From NCBI GenBank assembly GCA_031385545.1, contig JANNBN010000140.1:68166-132165 (forward strand): a stretch of DNA of 64,000 nt. The letters run 5' to 3'. Position 1 is the stretch's first letter. Each line of letters opens with the position of its first letter. The translations under genes were made by a program, and so were the position numbers. Below, piece after piece: positions 36,017 to 43,984 of this stretch. Below the pieces are notes generated by a model, which saw only the letters and a program-made list of their open reading frames with translations, was not told the DNA's origin and ran no database searches. Origin of the DNA: JANNBN01 sp031385545 (GTDB lineage: Bacteria; Actinomycetota; Acidimicrobiia; Acidimicrobiales; JANYDT01).

Positions 36017-36922
36017 ATGAGCCAAGAGCAGACCACGTCGGCCGGCACGGTACTGGTAGGCGTCGACGGCTCGGAGTCGGCGCGGCACGCGCTTGCATGG
36101 GCAGCGTTCATCGCCAGGCGACAGCACAAGCGCGTTCGCGCCGTGAGCTGCTACCACGTGCCTGTACTCAACCGGCCAGACCTCATCGGTTTCACCATCG
36201 ACCAGTCGATCGGCGAAGTCCTACGCGACACCCACAACGGATTCATTGCAACAGCGCGAGAACGAATGGCTCAGCTCGACCCGTCCGTCGAGTTCGCTGG
36301 CGTCGTGGTGGAAGGCGTCGCGCAGGTTGCCCTCCCCCGGTTGGCCGGACGCGACGACATCCTCGTTGTCGGATCGCTCGGAACCACCGGGTTTGTGGCC
36401 GACCTGATGGGCACGGTGGCAACAGCCGTGATCCGCCACGCCACCTGCCCAGTGATTGTCGTGCCGGGAGAAGCGGGTCTTCCACACGGAGATCGCCTCG
36501 GGTCGGTCACCGTCGGTGTCGACGGCTCGGCAAGCAGCGACGTTGCGCTGCGCTGGGCCTTCGAACTTGCTGCGAACGGTGGGGCCGGAGAACTGCGGGT
36601 GGTGCACGCGTGGGAAACGTCGCCCGGCATCTACATGGAGGTTCCCGAGGTGCCGACCGGCCGCTACGAGCAACGAGGGCGCAACACGCTGGACCACGCC
36701 GTGCAGCGCCTGGCTGAGGAAACCGGCGGGCTGGGACAACTTCCCATCACCAAGATCCTGAGCAGCGACGTGAGTCGCGTTGCGTTGACCGAGGCGTCGA
36801 GGTCGACGGACCTGCTGGTCATCGGTTCGCACGGGCACGGGGTCGTGGCGCGAATGTTGCTCGGCTCTATCAGCCGCAGCGTGGTCGAACACGCGCAGTG
36901 CGCAGTAGCCGTGATCCGCTGA
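36017..36922 (+). CDS. Tandem-domain universal stress protein
   Basis: A 301-residue protein made of two UspA domains, as in many actinobacterial USPs. Domain 1 opens VLVGVDGSESARHALAWAAF and ends with LVVGSLGTTGFVADLMGTVATAVIRHA; domain 2 opens VTVGVDGSASSDVALRWAF and ends with LVIGSHGHGVVARMLLGSISRSVVEHA. The second ATP-binding signature is intact. A ribosome-binding site AGGAG precedes the ATG. Divergent from the kinase. Confidence 0.95.
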   Translation: MSQEQTTSAGTVLVGVDGSESARHALAWAAFIARRQHKRVRAVSCYHVPVLNRPDLIGFTIDQSIGEVLRDTHNGFIATARERMAQLDPSVEFAGVVVEGVAQVALPRLAGRDDILVVGSLGTTGFVADLMGTVATAVIRHATCPVIVVPGEAGLPHGDRLGSVTVGVDGSASSDVALRWAFELAANGGAGELRVVHAWETSPGIYMEVPEVPTGRYEQRGRNTLDHAVQRLAEETGGLGQLPITKILSSDVSRVALTEASRSTDLLVIGSHGHGVVARMLLGSISRSVVEHAQCAVAVIR

Positions 36923-36957
36923 CCAGCCGGACTTCCCGTTGCCAGCGGCAGCCGTTG

Positions 36958-37614
36958 CTACTCGCCCGGGTTGCGACCGACGTGAGCCACCAGTTGATCG
37001 ATGAGCGCTGCGTTTGAACCGACCGGGACAGCTGCAGCGTACGGCTCAGGACTGCTGCGCATCTCTTGGGGCATCGTCGCCCGGATGGCATCGAACATCT
37101 CACTACGGCCGACCGCTGGAAGGATTTGGCGCATCACGTCGAGCGACACGCGAAGCACCTCGTCGTCCCATGCCGGCTGCTGACCGGTTGCGCGTGCGAG
37201 GTCCCACGTGTGGACGCTGAACTCGGCGATATAGCTCCGCAAGGCCAGCGCCCCGGACTCGGCCGCCCACGGCAGCATCGTCGGGCGGGTGAGCACCGCC
37301 GGGTCTGCCCACGCAGCTACCGCAGCCTGTTCGAATGCGTGCCATTCCCGGACCCAATCTCCGTCAACCGGCTGGAATTCCTCGGGATGCGCGAACGGGT
37401 TCTCGTTGCGCCCCACCACGGCAACACGGTCCAACGCGCCAAGGAGGTGGCTCAGCAGCGCGCTGACGTCGAAGGTGCCGCACGGCGTTGGGTTGGCCAT
37501 CTGGTCCGGTCGGACGCCGGCGATGGTGGCGCCGACGAGTGCGACCGACTTGGCAAAGGTGGGGCGGGGATCGGTCTCGCTGGACAGGGTCTGGACGATG
37601 GGGTTTGTGTTCAT
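36958..37614 (-). CDS. TIGR03086 family protein (mycothiol-dependent isomerase/DinB-like fold)
   Basis: A 218-residue protein. Markers: a Thr-Pro-Cys motif in QMANPTPCGTFDVSALLSHLLGALDRVA, the WDLARATGQ helix, and the C-terminal LIDQLVAHVGRNP. Members of this group resemble mycothiol-dependent maleylpyruvate isomerase and DinB metal-dependent proteins. Divergent from a WYL regulator, a common pairing. Confidence 0.85.
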   Translation of the reverse strand: MNTNPIVQTLSSETDPRPTFAKSVALVGATIAGVRPDQMANPTPCGTFDVSALLSHLLGALDRVAVVGRNENPFAHPEEFQPVDGDWVREWHAFEQAAVAAWADPAVLTRPTMLPWAAESGALALRSYIAEFSVHTWDLARATGQQPAWDDEVLRVSLDVMRQILPAVGRSEMFDAIRATMPQEMRSSPEPYAAAVPVGSNAALIDQLVAHVGRNPGE

Positions 37615-37635
37615 GCAGACGATGCTGGCGGTAAT

Positions 37636-37658
37636 AACCGGTCATCTTCTGGCCGGTT
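37636..37658. promoter_or_regulatory. Inverted repeat in the WYL/TIGR03086 divergent promoter
   Basis: AACCGG-N11-CCGGTT in the 52-base gap between the two divergent genes, a plausible operator for the WYL regulator. Confidence 0.5.
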
Positions 37659-37666
37659 TGACTGCA

Positions 37667-38665
37667 ATGATCCAAAGGGTGAGAGCCGATCGCCTCGTTG
37701 CCCTGTTGCTCATCCTGCAACGAAAGGGACAGGTCACCGCCCGCGAGGTGGCCACCGAACTGGAGATTTCCGAGCGCACCGCTCGGCGTGACCTTGAAGC
37801 ACTCGGAATGGCCGGGCTGCCGATCTTCTCCACGCAGGGGCGCAACGGGGGCTGGCAGTTGCTCGGCGGCTCGCGGACCGACCTCAGCGGGCTCAACGCC
37901 GCAGAGGCACGGGCATTGTTTCTGGTCGCAGGACCTTCGTCTGCGGCCACCCCGGCAGTGAAGGCAGGCTTGCGCAAGTTGCTCCGGGCACTGCCCGAGT
38001 CCATGCGAGACGAGGCTGAGAGCGCGTCATCGGCGCTGATCATTGACCCCACCCGCTGGGGTCAGCAGAACGAACGGACGGCACCACAATGGCTCGACGC
38101 GGTGCAGACCGCTGTCATCACCGGTGAACAGGTTGTGCTCGGCTATCGCTCTCCGAACGCCGAAGCGACCACACGAGTGGTGCATCCTCTCGGCATCGCC
38201 GCAAAGGGCGTCAGCTGGTACCTCGTGGCCGATACGGAAGCTGGCATGCGAACGTTCCGAATCGATCGTGTGTCGTCGGTTGAATCAACGGGAAACCCGG
38301 TTGTGCGGCCCGACGGGTTCGATCTCCCCAGCGCATGGAAGCTGATCTCGGAACGAGTCGCAGACAACCGCGCAGCGACAGCCCGAGCACTCGCTGATCC
38401 TGTTGTCCTTCAGCAGCTTCGCTGGGTCTTCGGGCCTCGGCTACGCGTCGGGCCGGCCGTCGCCAATGGCCGCGTCGAGGTAGAAATCCTCGCGTCGGGG
38501 CAACAAGAACTCGTTACCCGCCTCGCCGGCTTCGGTGCGCTGCTCGAAGTGACCGCACCGGAGGAGGTCCGGCTCGGGCTCGCCCTGATCGGAGCCGAAC
38601 TCGTCGTGCGATATGCAACGGCCGAGCCGGAGGACGCGAACCGGCGGTGGGACCACGAACGGTGA
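37667..38665 (+). CDS. WYL-domain transcriptional regulator
   Basis: A 332-residue regulator. The N-terminal HTH_11-type helix-turn-helix (RADRLVALLLILQRKGQVTAREVATELEISERTARRDLEAL) is followed by the WYL domain (VHPLGIAAKGVSWYLVADTEAGMRTFRIDRVSSV, where the motif is present as the WYL triplet) and a C-terminal WCX-like extension. WYL domains sense nucleic acids or small ligands. The ATG at 37667 starts right at the helix-turn-helix; the long upstream extension runs antisense through the neighbour. Confidence 0.92.
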   Translation: MIQRVRADRLVALLLILQRKGQVTAREVATELEISERTARRDLEALGMAGLPIFSTQGRNGGWQLLGGSRTDLSGLNAAEARALFLVAGPSSAATPAVKAGLRKLLRALPESMRDEAESASSALIIDPTRWGQQNERTAPQWLDAVQTAVITGEQVVLGYRSPNAEATTRVVHPLGIAAKGVSWYLVADTEAGMRTFRIDRVSSVESTGNPVVRPDGFDLPSAWKLISERVADNRAATARALADPVVLQQLRWVFGPRLRVGPAVANGRVEVEILASGQQELVTRLAGFGALLEVTAPEEVRLGLALIGAELVVRYATAEPEDANRRWDHER

Positions 38666-38725
38666 GTTTGAAATCACCGCAACTGCTTCTGCTCTGGGTG
38701 ACCTCTCTCGCAGCCTTGCCCTGGT

Positions 38726-38744
38726 GCGGGACGTTCGGCCCTGG
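38726..38744 (+). promoter_or_regulatory. DosR-like box 5, upstream of the DosR-like regulator
   Basis: GCGGGACGTTCGGCCCTGG, a full match to the core and identical at 17 of 19 positions to the box at 39472. It lies 34 bp before the regulator's GTG, suggesting autoregulation. Confidence 0.65.
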
Positions 38745-38778
38745 GCAGGATCGCAGCGGCGGTGGTTGACTGACGTCT

Positions 38779-39447
38779 GTGACTGACGCGCCAACAGCGC
38801 CGAGCAAGCCGATCAAGGTGTTCCTGCTCGACGACCACGAAGTTGTCCGAGAAGGAGTTCGCCAACTTCTTGAATCCAGCGACCGCATCGTCGTCGTGGG
38901 CGAAGCAGCCACGTGCGAGGAAGCGCTGTTGCGGGTTCCCGCAGTTTCGCCCGACGTCTGCGTGCTCGACGTGCAGCTGCCTGACGGGTCGGGCGTCGAA
39001 GTGTGCCGTGAGATTCGCAGCAACCATCCTGCGATTGCGTGCCTCATGCTCACCTCGTTCTCCGACGACGAGGCGTTGTTCCAGTCGGTACTCGCAGGGG
39101 CCGCAGGGTATGTCCTGAAACAGATCCGCGGAAACGACTTGGTCGGAGCGGTGGAGCGTGTCGCTGCAGGCGAGTCACTGATCGACCCGACGCTCACCGG
39201 ACGACTGTTGGAGCGCCTGCGCAGCCCACACCCAGCGGAAGACCCGCGGATTGCCTCGCTCACACGCCTTGAACGCACCATCCTCGACCTGGTGGCAGAA
39301 GGGCTCACCAACCGGCAGATCGCAGAGCGAGTTCACCTGGCTGAGAAGACGGTCAAGAACTACATCTCGTCGATCCTGTCGAAGCTAGGAATGTCGCGTC
39401 GGACCGAAGCAGCCGTGTTCGCCGTCCGGTCGGCCAAGCCCAGCTGA
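38779..39447 (+). CDS. NarL/FixJ response regulator, DosR/DevR-like
   Basis: A 222-residue regulator. The receiver reads KVFLLDDHEVVREGVRQLLE, with phospho-Asp in CVLDVQLPDGSG (D64), LTSFSDDEAL and the Lys in YVLKQIRGND. The LuxR-type DNA-binding domain is LTRLERTILDLVAEGLTNRQIAERVHLAEKTVKNYISSILSKLGM. The whole length aligns by eye with mycobacterial DosR/DevR, including EGLTN-QIA-R--LAEKTVKNY and the AAVFA end. GTG start at 38779. In mycobacteria this protein controls the hypoxia/dormancy regulon with USPs; the neighbours here fit that role. The cognate kinase is likely that at 33865. Confidence 0.93.
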   Translation: MTDAPTAPSKPIKVFLLDDHEVVREGVRQLLESSDRIVVVGEAATCEEALLRVPAVSPDVCVLDVQLPDGSGVEVCREIRSNHPAIACLMLTSFSDDEALFQSVLAGAAGYVLKQIRGNDLVGAVERVAAGESLIDPTLTGRLLERLRSPHPAEDPRIASLTRLERTILDLVAEGLTNRQIAERVHLAEKTVKNYISSILSKLGMSRRTEAAVFAVRSAKPS

Positions 39448-39471
39448 TGCCTGCTGACACCGGCAGACACG

Positions 39472-39490
39472 ACGGGACGTTCGGCACTGG
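39472..39490 (+). promoter_or_regulatory. DosR-like box 3, upstream of the PNPOx-like gene
   Basis: ACGGGACGTTCGGCACTGG, a full match to the core, in the gap after the regulator gene and 30 bp before the GTG start of the next gene. Confidence 0.65.
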
Positions 39491-39520
39491 CGGCGGGGCC
39501 GATGGCGGATTCACACTGCG

Positions 39521-39961
39521 GTGATGACCGAGAACCTGATCGATCTGACAGCAGCTGATTGCCTCACGCGCCTCAACCTCACCACCATGGGTCGATTGTG
39601 TGTGCTGGAGGACGGCTATCCGGTCGCGTTCCCGGTCAACTACCGGATGGTCGTCGGGCCTGCAGGAGAACCGCGCATCGTGATGCGCACCGCGAGCGAC
39701 AGTGCGTTGCACCGGCCCGGCGAGTCCGTCGCCCTCGAGATCGACGGCAGCGACCCCATATCGGATACCGGCTGGTCCGTGATCTGCCGTGGCCTGCTGC
39801 ACGATGCAGGGCCGACCGACGACTGGCTCATCGGCCAGGATCCGCACCCCTGGGTCGAACATCGCGATCAATGGCAATACCTGGTGCCGCATCGGATCAC
39901 CGGCCGCCGGGTTGCCCAACCCGAGATCACCTGGGCACTGTCAGTGCGCGGATACCTGTAG
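39521..39961 (+). CDS. Pyridoxamine 5'-phosphate oxidase-like FMN-binding protein
   Basis: A 146-residue split-barrel protein: DCLTRLNLTTMGRLCVLEDGYPVAFPVNYRMV is the usual opening, with the flavin-binding strand PRIVMRTASDSALHR and EIDGSDPISDTGWSVICRGLL. Similar small PNPOx-fold proteins belong to the mycobacterial DosR regulon. It starts with GTG at 39521 followed at once by ATG. Cofactor could be FMN or F420. Confidence 0.87.
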   Translation: MMTENLIDLTAADCLTRLNLTTMGRLCVLEDGYPVAFPVNYRMVVGPAGEPRIVMRTASDSALHRPGESVALEIDGSDPISDTGWSVICRGLLHDAGPTDDWLIGQDPHPWVEHRDQWQYLVPHRITGRRVAQPEITWALSVRGYL

Positions 39962-39986
39962 AGCCGAACGTCGGTCGGTCCGACCG

Positions 39987-40005
39987 TCAGGACCAACGGC
40001 CCGAT
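39987..40005 (+). promoter_or_regulatory. DosR-like box 1, upstream of the Asp/His-rich protein and USP operon
   Basis: TCAGGACCAACGGCCCGAT, a full match to the core, 94 bp before the ATG at 40100. A palindromic hairpin (39970-39989) sits between it and the preceding stop codon. Confidence 0.6.
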
Positions 40006-40099
40006 GAGAGCGACGATCGGCCCTGTCGGCGTCACGAACAGTGTGCCAGAAAGGGTTCATGCACATCGTCGAACTACCCAAGAATTGAACGGCCACGAC

Positions 40100-40648
40100 A
40101 TGACTTCTGCATCCACCACCCCAACCATCAACCCCGTCACCTTCGAAGCAGACATCGACGAAGCGGTTCAACAAGCTGACGGTGCGTTCACCGAGCTCCA
40201 CACCGGCGCGGAAACGGCACTCGCTGCGTTGCACCTCAAGAAGCACAGCACGTTCGCGCTGGGATCTTCGGGTGTCGAGATCACGTGTCTGGTCGTCAGA
40301 GGCGAGGGATTTCTCACTCCGGTGTCGGACGAGGACCAAGACGAAGAAGATGATTACGAGGATGACGCCGAGGACGACCAGGACTTCGACGATGACGAAG
40401 TCGAAGACGACGACGGGCTCGACAGTCACCACAAGCACGACAGGCACAACCAGCACGACAGGCAAAACCAGCACGACAAGCAGAGCAGCAGCAGTCAACG
40501 CAGCGACGTGTCCCTCTCGCGGACGCGGCTGCGCGAGGGTCGGCTCGTCGTGATCTCCGGCCCGATGGTGGTACACACCAAACGACACGGACTCCGGCTC
40601 CTGATCGTCTCCAGGGTCAACCACACCTTGCTCCCGGCGGTGCGGTGA
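40100..40648 (+). CDS. Hypothetical protein with Asp/Glu and His/Asp/Gln low-complexity centre
   Basis: A 182-residue protein of unknown family. Residues 1-75 look like an ordinary small domain (ADIDEAVQQADGAFTELHTGAETALAAL, then a beta hairpin with VEITCLVVRGEGFL). Residues 76-115 are almost wholly Asp/Glu, followed by a His/Asp/Gln/Lys repeat (HKHDRHNQHDRQNQHDK) to about 135, then a basic beta-rich end (GRLVVISGPMVVHTKRHGLRLLIV). The two structured parts could form one domain interrupted by the insert; the insert could bind divalent metal. The stop overlaps the next USP gene's start (GTGA), placing it in the stress island. Confidence 0.7.
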   Translation: MTSASTTPTINPVTFEADIDEAVQQADGAFTELHTGAETALAALHLKKHSTFALGSSGVEITCLVVRGEGFLTPVSDEDQDEEDDYEDDAEDDQDFDDDEVEDDDGLDSHHKHDRHNQHDRQNQHDKQSSSSQRSDVSLSRTRLREGRLVVISGPMVVHTKRHGLRLLIVSRVNHTLLPAVR

Positions 40649-41568
40649 TCATGGTTGGACGCGCAACAACTGAACCCAAGGACGGTGTTGAGCCCACGAC
40701 GACTCCGCGATTAGGGCAGACAACCGAGCAGTCCAGCCTGTTGCAAGTTGCCGCGCCTGTGCCGCAGATGCCGCTGACGCTGACGGTACCGGCAAACGGT
40801 TTGACCGCCAATCACCGCTCGCTCGACGTCGCCGCAACCATCGCGGCGCAACTCGACATCCCCATCCGGGTGTGTTCGTTGGTCGACGGATCGCCGCAGG
40901 TCCCAGCGCGCCAACGGATGCTGCGTTACCTCACGGACTCGATTCCGGTCGACCTGACCGTGACCACCACGATCGATCACGGGTCAGATCCGACTGCGTT
41001 CATCCTCGACCGAGTGACGGACCACAACACGCTGGTCGTGCTCTCCGGAGGCTCGACCGGGCTTGGACTCCCGGGCTCCATCACCCACGAGGTACTCCGC
41101 TTCGCTTCGGCACCGGTGATGTTCGCCGGCCCGCTGTGCCTGCACTGGGCCGGTCCGGTCCAGCGGATTCTTGTTCCGGTCGACGGGTCCCGGTTGGCGG
41201 AGCGCTGCTTCCCCATCGCAGCATCCTGGGCGCAGGCGACCAGCAGCCCGGTCGAGTTCGTCACCGTGATCGATCCATCTGTGGCGCGGACGGCACCGAT
41301 TGTTCAGCACGACGTGGTGGAGTCAGGCTTCCTTGCATCGGTCGCCCATGAATTTCATGCGCAGTACGGGATCGTGACGTCCTTCGACGTCCTGCACGCG
41401 AGATTGTCGCGCCGGGCCGAGGCCATCTCGGACAATGCAGGCGACCGACCTGGGACGGTCGTTTGTCTGTCGAGCAACGGCTCGGCTCACAACCCGCACG
41501 CGCTTGCCACCACGACGACCCGCGTCGTTCATCTGTCCCCGGTTCCGGTGATCGTGGTTCGGTCGTAG
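40645..41568 (+). CDS. Divergent universal stress protein
   Basis: A 307-residue protein with two degenerate USP-type domains. Domain 1 (about 45-165) has VVLSGGSTGLGLPGSITHEVLRFASAPVMFAG; domain 2 (about 168-305) opens RILVPVDGSRLAERCFPIAASWA and ends with RVVHLSPVPVIVVRS. The glycine signature of ATP-binding USPs is poorly kept, so ATP binding is doubtful. A GTG at 40645 couples it to the preceding gene; an ATG at 40651 is possible. Confidence 0.85.
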   Translation: MIMVGRATTEPKDGVEPTTTPRLGQTTEQSSLLQVAAPVPQMPLTLTVPANGLTANHRSLDVAATIAAQLDIPIRVCSLVDGSPQVPARQRMLRYLTDSIPVDLTVTTTIDHGSDPTAFILDRVTDHNTLVVLSGGSTGLGLPGSITHEVLRFASAPVMFAGPLCLHWAGPVQRILVPVDGSRLAERCFPIAASWAQATSSPVEFVTVIDPSVARTAPIVQHDVVESGFLASVAHEFHAQYGIVTSFDVLHARLSRRAEAISDNAGDRPGTVVCLSSNGSAHNPHALATTTTRVVHLSPVPVIVVRS

Positions 41569-41607
41569 CGCGAAGCGCGAGCAGGCGCGCGACCGTTTGC
41601 GCTACGA
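41563..41607. terminator. Hairpin enclosing the stop codons of two converging genes
   Basis: Outer arms TCGTAGCGC (41563-41571) and GCGCTACGA (41599-41607) are perfectly complementary, with further GC-rich pairing inside. The left arm contains the USP stop codon and the right arm the gpx stop codon, so one structure could end both transcripts. Confidence 0.65.
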
Positions 41608-42084
41608 CAGCAAGTCGGCGAGATCGGCTTCGATCTGTTCGGGCGTCACCGTGGGCTCGTACCTGCGCAGGACTGAACCGTCACGCCCGACCAGGAACTT
41701 GGTGAAGTTCCAGACGACCTCGGGAGTGCCGTCATCCTTGGGCTTCTCGGCGGTGAGGAACTGGTACAGGTCGCAGGCACCATCGCCGTTGACCTCGACC
41801 TTCGAGAACATCGGGAAGGTCACTCCGTAATTCGACGTTGCGAACTCGAGAATCTCTTCGTCGGTTCCAGGTTCCTGGGCACCGAACTGATTGCACGGGA
41901 AGCCGAGCACGGCGAAACCCTTGGCGGAGTGGTTGTCATGAAGCGCACGCAGACCTGCGTACTGAGGCGTGAGGCCTCAACGACTGGCGACATTGACCGC
42001 CAAGCAGACGGTGTCGGCGAAGCGCTGGAATGAAACCTGCTCGTCGGTGATGGATGCCATCGTGAGATCGTGAAAAGTCGACAT
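41602..42084 (-). CDS. Glutathione peroxidase, probable selenoprotein (in-frame TGA = Sec)
   Basis: Reading from the ATG at 42084 gives a complete 160-residue GPx if the in-frame TGA at 41979-41977 (codon 36) is read as selenocysteine. The context is NVASR-U-GLTPQY, the exact place of the catalytic Cys/Sec in the family motif NVAS-x-C/U-G-x-T-P-Q-Y. Before it come the usual FHDLTMASITDEQVSFQRF and after it GFPCNQFGAQEPG (catalytic Gln), NYGVTFPMFSKVEVNG and VVWNFTKFLVGRDG (catalytic Trp and Asn), ending at TAG. A SECIS-like hairpin follows the TGA. Both halves are undecayed, so a simple nonsense mutation is unlikely. Role: peroxide reduction, probably with thioredoxin or a low-molecular-weight thiol. 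It converges with the stress island. Confidence 0.92.
41945..41962 (-). promoter_or_regulatory. Bacterial SECIS-like hairpin after the UGA of gpx
   Basis: On the coding strand, 14 bases after the TGA (the inner stem GCAGG begins 18 bases after it) lies GTACGCA-GGTC-TGCGTGC, a 7-bp stem (one G-U pair) with the apical loop GGUC. The inner part GCAGGUCUGC is the same as the apical stem-loop of the Escherichia coli fdhF SECIS, the SelB-binding element. Confidence 0.85.
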
Positions 42085-42139
42085 GGGTTGAGAAGGTAGT
42101 CGGTCGGTTGGGCAATACCGCTACCAAACGTTTCGAGGT

Positions 42140-43099
42140 ATGCGACGATTTGCCGTGATGAACACCACGCGGTCCGTGCGCCCATTTCGGTTCGCCGTGC
42201 AGCCGTTGTCGAAGTCCGTCGACATTCTCCAAGACCACGCCGAACTGGTGCGGATCGCACGCGCCGCCGAAGACCTTGGCTACGAGGAGCTGTATGTCCC
42301 CGACCATTGCGGTTCTGTCGACCCGTTCATCGCCGCATGCGTTGTCGCCGAGGCCACGACGACGCTTCGAGTTGGCACGCTGGTGCTCAACAACGAGTTT
42401 CATCACCCGGCGATGCTTGCCCGGACCGCAGCAACACTCGACCGGTTGTCGGGCGGGCGTTTCATCCTCGGTTGCGGCACGGGCTATGCCGAAGACGAGC
42501 ACGACGCGACTGGAATCGAACTCCGTCGGCCAAAGGACAGGGTCACCCGGTTCGCCGAGTGCATGGCTTCGATCCGGTTGTTGCTCGATGAAGGTGCTGC
42601 GCATGTCGACGGTGCCCACGTGACGCTCGCGATCGATCGGCTTGGGGTGAAACCTGTCCAGGAACGCGTCCCGCTGTTGATCGGCGGGCACGGTCGCCGG
42701 GTCGTGGCCATTGCGGGCAAACACTGCGACATCTTCCAGTTCACCGGAATGGAACACGGTGCACGTGGTGCGATCAGGCCAGCTGGCTTCGACATGGCAG
42801 CGCTGACGCACCGGGCCAACTGGCTCGCTGAGTCAGCGGGTCCACGCATCGATTCGATCGAACGATCGGCTCTGGTCCAGGCGACGCATGTCGGACCCGC
42901 AGTCGACCATGGCGCGACGGCCGCCGAGTTCAAGCTGGACGTCGACACGGTCATCGAAAGCCCGTTCATCCTGCAGGGTTCACGTGCGCAGATCGCGGAC
43001 AAGTTGCATCGCTGTCGCGAGCAATTGGGTATCAGCCACATTGTGGTGCGCGACGTCGAAGGCTTCGCCCCGGTCGTTGCCGACCTCGCCGGCCGGTAA
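42140..43099 (+). CDS. LLM-class F420-dependent oxidoreductase (TIGR03621-like)
   Basis: A 319-residue TIM-barrel flavin/F420 enzyme. It opens RFAVQPLSKSVDILQDHAELVRIARAAEDLGYEELYVPDHCG and has LRVGTLVLNNEFHHPAMLARTAATLDRLSGGRFILGCGTGYAEDEH, the cofactor and substrate loop typical of this group, and VPLLIGGHGRRVVAIAGKHCDI. An ATG at 42158 is an alternative start. Divergent from gpx by 55 bases. Substrate unknown. Confidence 0.9.
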   Translation: MRRFAVMNTTRSVRPFRFAVQPLSKSVDILQDHAELVRIARAAEDLGYEELYVPDHCGSVDPFIAACVVAEATTTLRVGTLVLNNEFHHPAMLARTAATLDRLSGGRFILGCGTGYAEDEHDATGIELRRPKDRVTRFAECMASIRLLLDEGAAHVDGAHVTLAIDRLGVKPVQERVPLLIGGHGRRVVAIAGKHCDIFQFTGMEHGARGAIRPAGFDMAALTHRANWLAESAGPRIDSIERSALVQATHVGPAVDHGATAAEFKLDVDTVIESPFILQGSRAQIADKLHRCREQLGISHIVVRDVEGFAPVVADLAGR

Positions 43100-43192
43100 G
43101 TCCCGCTCAATGCGGAGTTGACTCTCTGTCGTTGTGGTGCGGTGTCCCTCGGCGGAGCCGATTGTGGACTCAATCAGCGCGCCCCGCTCGAC

Positions 43193-43984
43193 CTACTCGG
43201 CCACCTTGGCGCCGGTCATGATGGCCACCGCGTCGCTCATGGTGATCGCCTTCGGATCCACCACCGCGACACGTCGGCCGAGGCGCTGGATGTGGATGCG
43301 GTCGGCAACCTCGAACACGTGCGGCATGTTGTGGCTGATAAGGATGACCGGCATACCCTTGGAGCGGATGTCGCGGATCATCTGCAGGACCTGACCGGAT
43401 TCCTTGACGCCCAACGCTGCGGTGGGTTCGTCGAGGATGATCACCTTGCTGCCGAACGCTGCAGCACGGGCCACGCTGACGGCCTGGCGCTGACCACCGG
43501 ACAGTGTCTCCACTGCCTGTGTGATGTCCTGCAGCGTGCCAATGCCCAGTTCGTCGAGGGCCTTCTTGGCGTCGCGCCGCATGCCGGGCTTGTCGAGCAT
43601 GCGGAAGACGGTACCCAGCGGACCGGACCGACGACGCTCACGCCCGAGGAACACGTTGGTGGCAATGTCCAGCGCGGGAGCGACAGCGAGCGACTGGTAC
43701 ACCGTCTCGATACCGGCAGCGCGTGCGTCCTGCGGGCCCTTGAAGTGGACCCGTTGACTGTCGAGTTCGACGTGGCCCTCGTCCGGCACCATGGCCCCGG
43801 AGAGACACTTGATCAACGACGACTTGCCTGCACCGTTGTCGCCGATGACCGCAAGAACCTCGCCTGGGTACAGCTCGAAGTCTGAGCCGTTGAGAGCAGT
43901 GACACGGCCGAACCGCTTGACCAAACCTGTGCCGGACAGAATGGGCTGCCCCGCTGGGCGAGGCGCTGTTATCGAATTGCTCAT
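43193..43984 (-). CDS. Sugar ABC transporter ATP-binding protein
   Basis: A 263-residue ABC ATPase of the single-domain sugar type. Walker A GDNGAGKSSLIKCL, Q-loop YQSLAVAP, signature LSGGQRQAVSVARA, Walker B VIILDEPTAALG and switch His in ISHNMPHVF. Its length matches FrcA-like single-domain ATPases, which work as homodimers, rather than the double-domain RbsA. The ATG at 43984 overlaps the permease stop codon (ATGA). Confidence 0.94.
   Translation of the reverse strand: MSNSITAPRPAGQPILSGTGLVKRFGRVTALNGSDFELYPGEVLAVIGDNGAGKSSLIKCLSGAMVPDEGHVELDSQRVHFKGPQDARAAGIETVYQSLAVAPALDIATNVFLGRERRRSGPLGTVFRMLDKPGMRRDAKKALDELGIGTLQDITQAVETLSGGQRQAVSVARAAAFGSKVIILDEPTAALGVKESGQVLQMIRDIRSKGMPVILISHNMPHVFEVADRIHIQRLGRRVAVVDPKAITMSDAVAIMTGAKVAE

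Noticed and set aside
41602..41910. Reading the glutathione peroxidase as a pseudogene or as a short 102-residue protein
   Set aside because: The only disruption is TGA at the catalytic position, both halves stay in the same frame and are conserved, and a SECIS-like hairpin follows.
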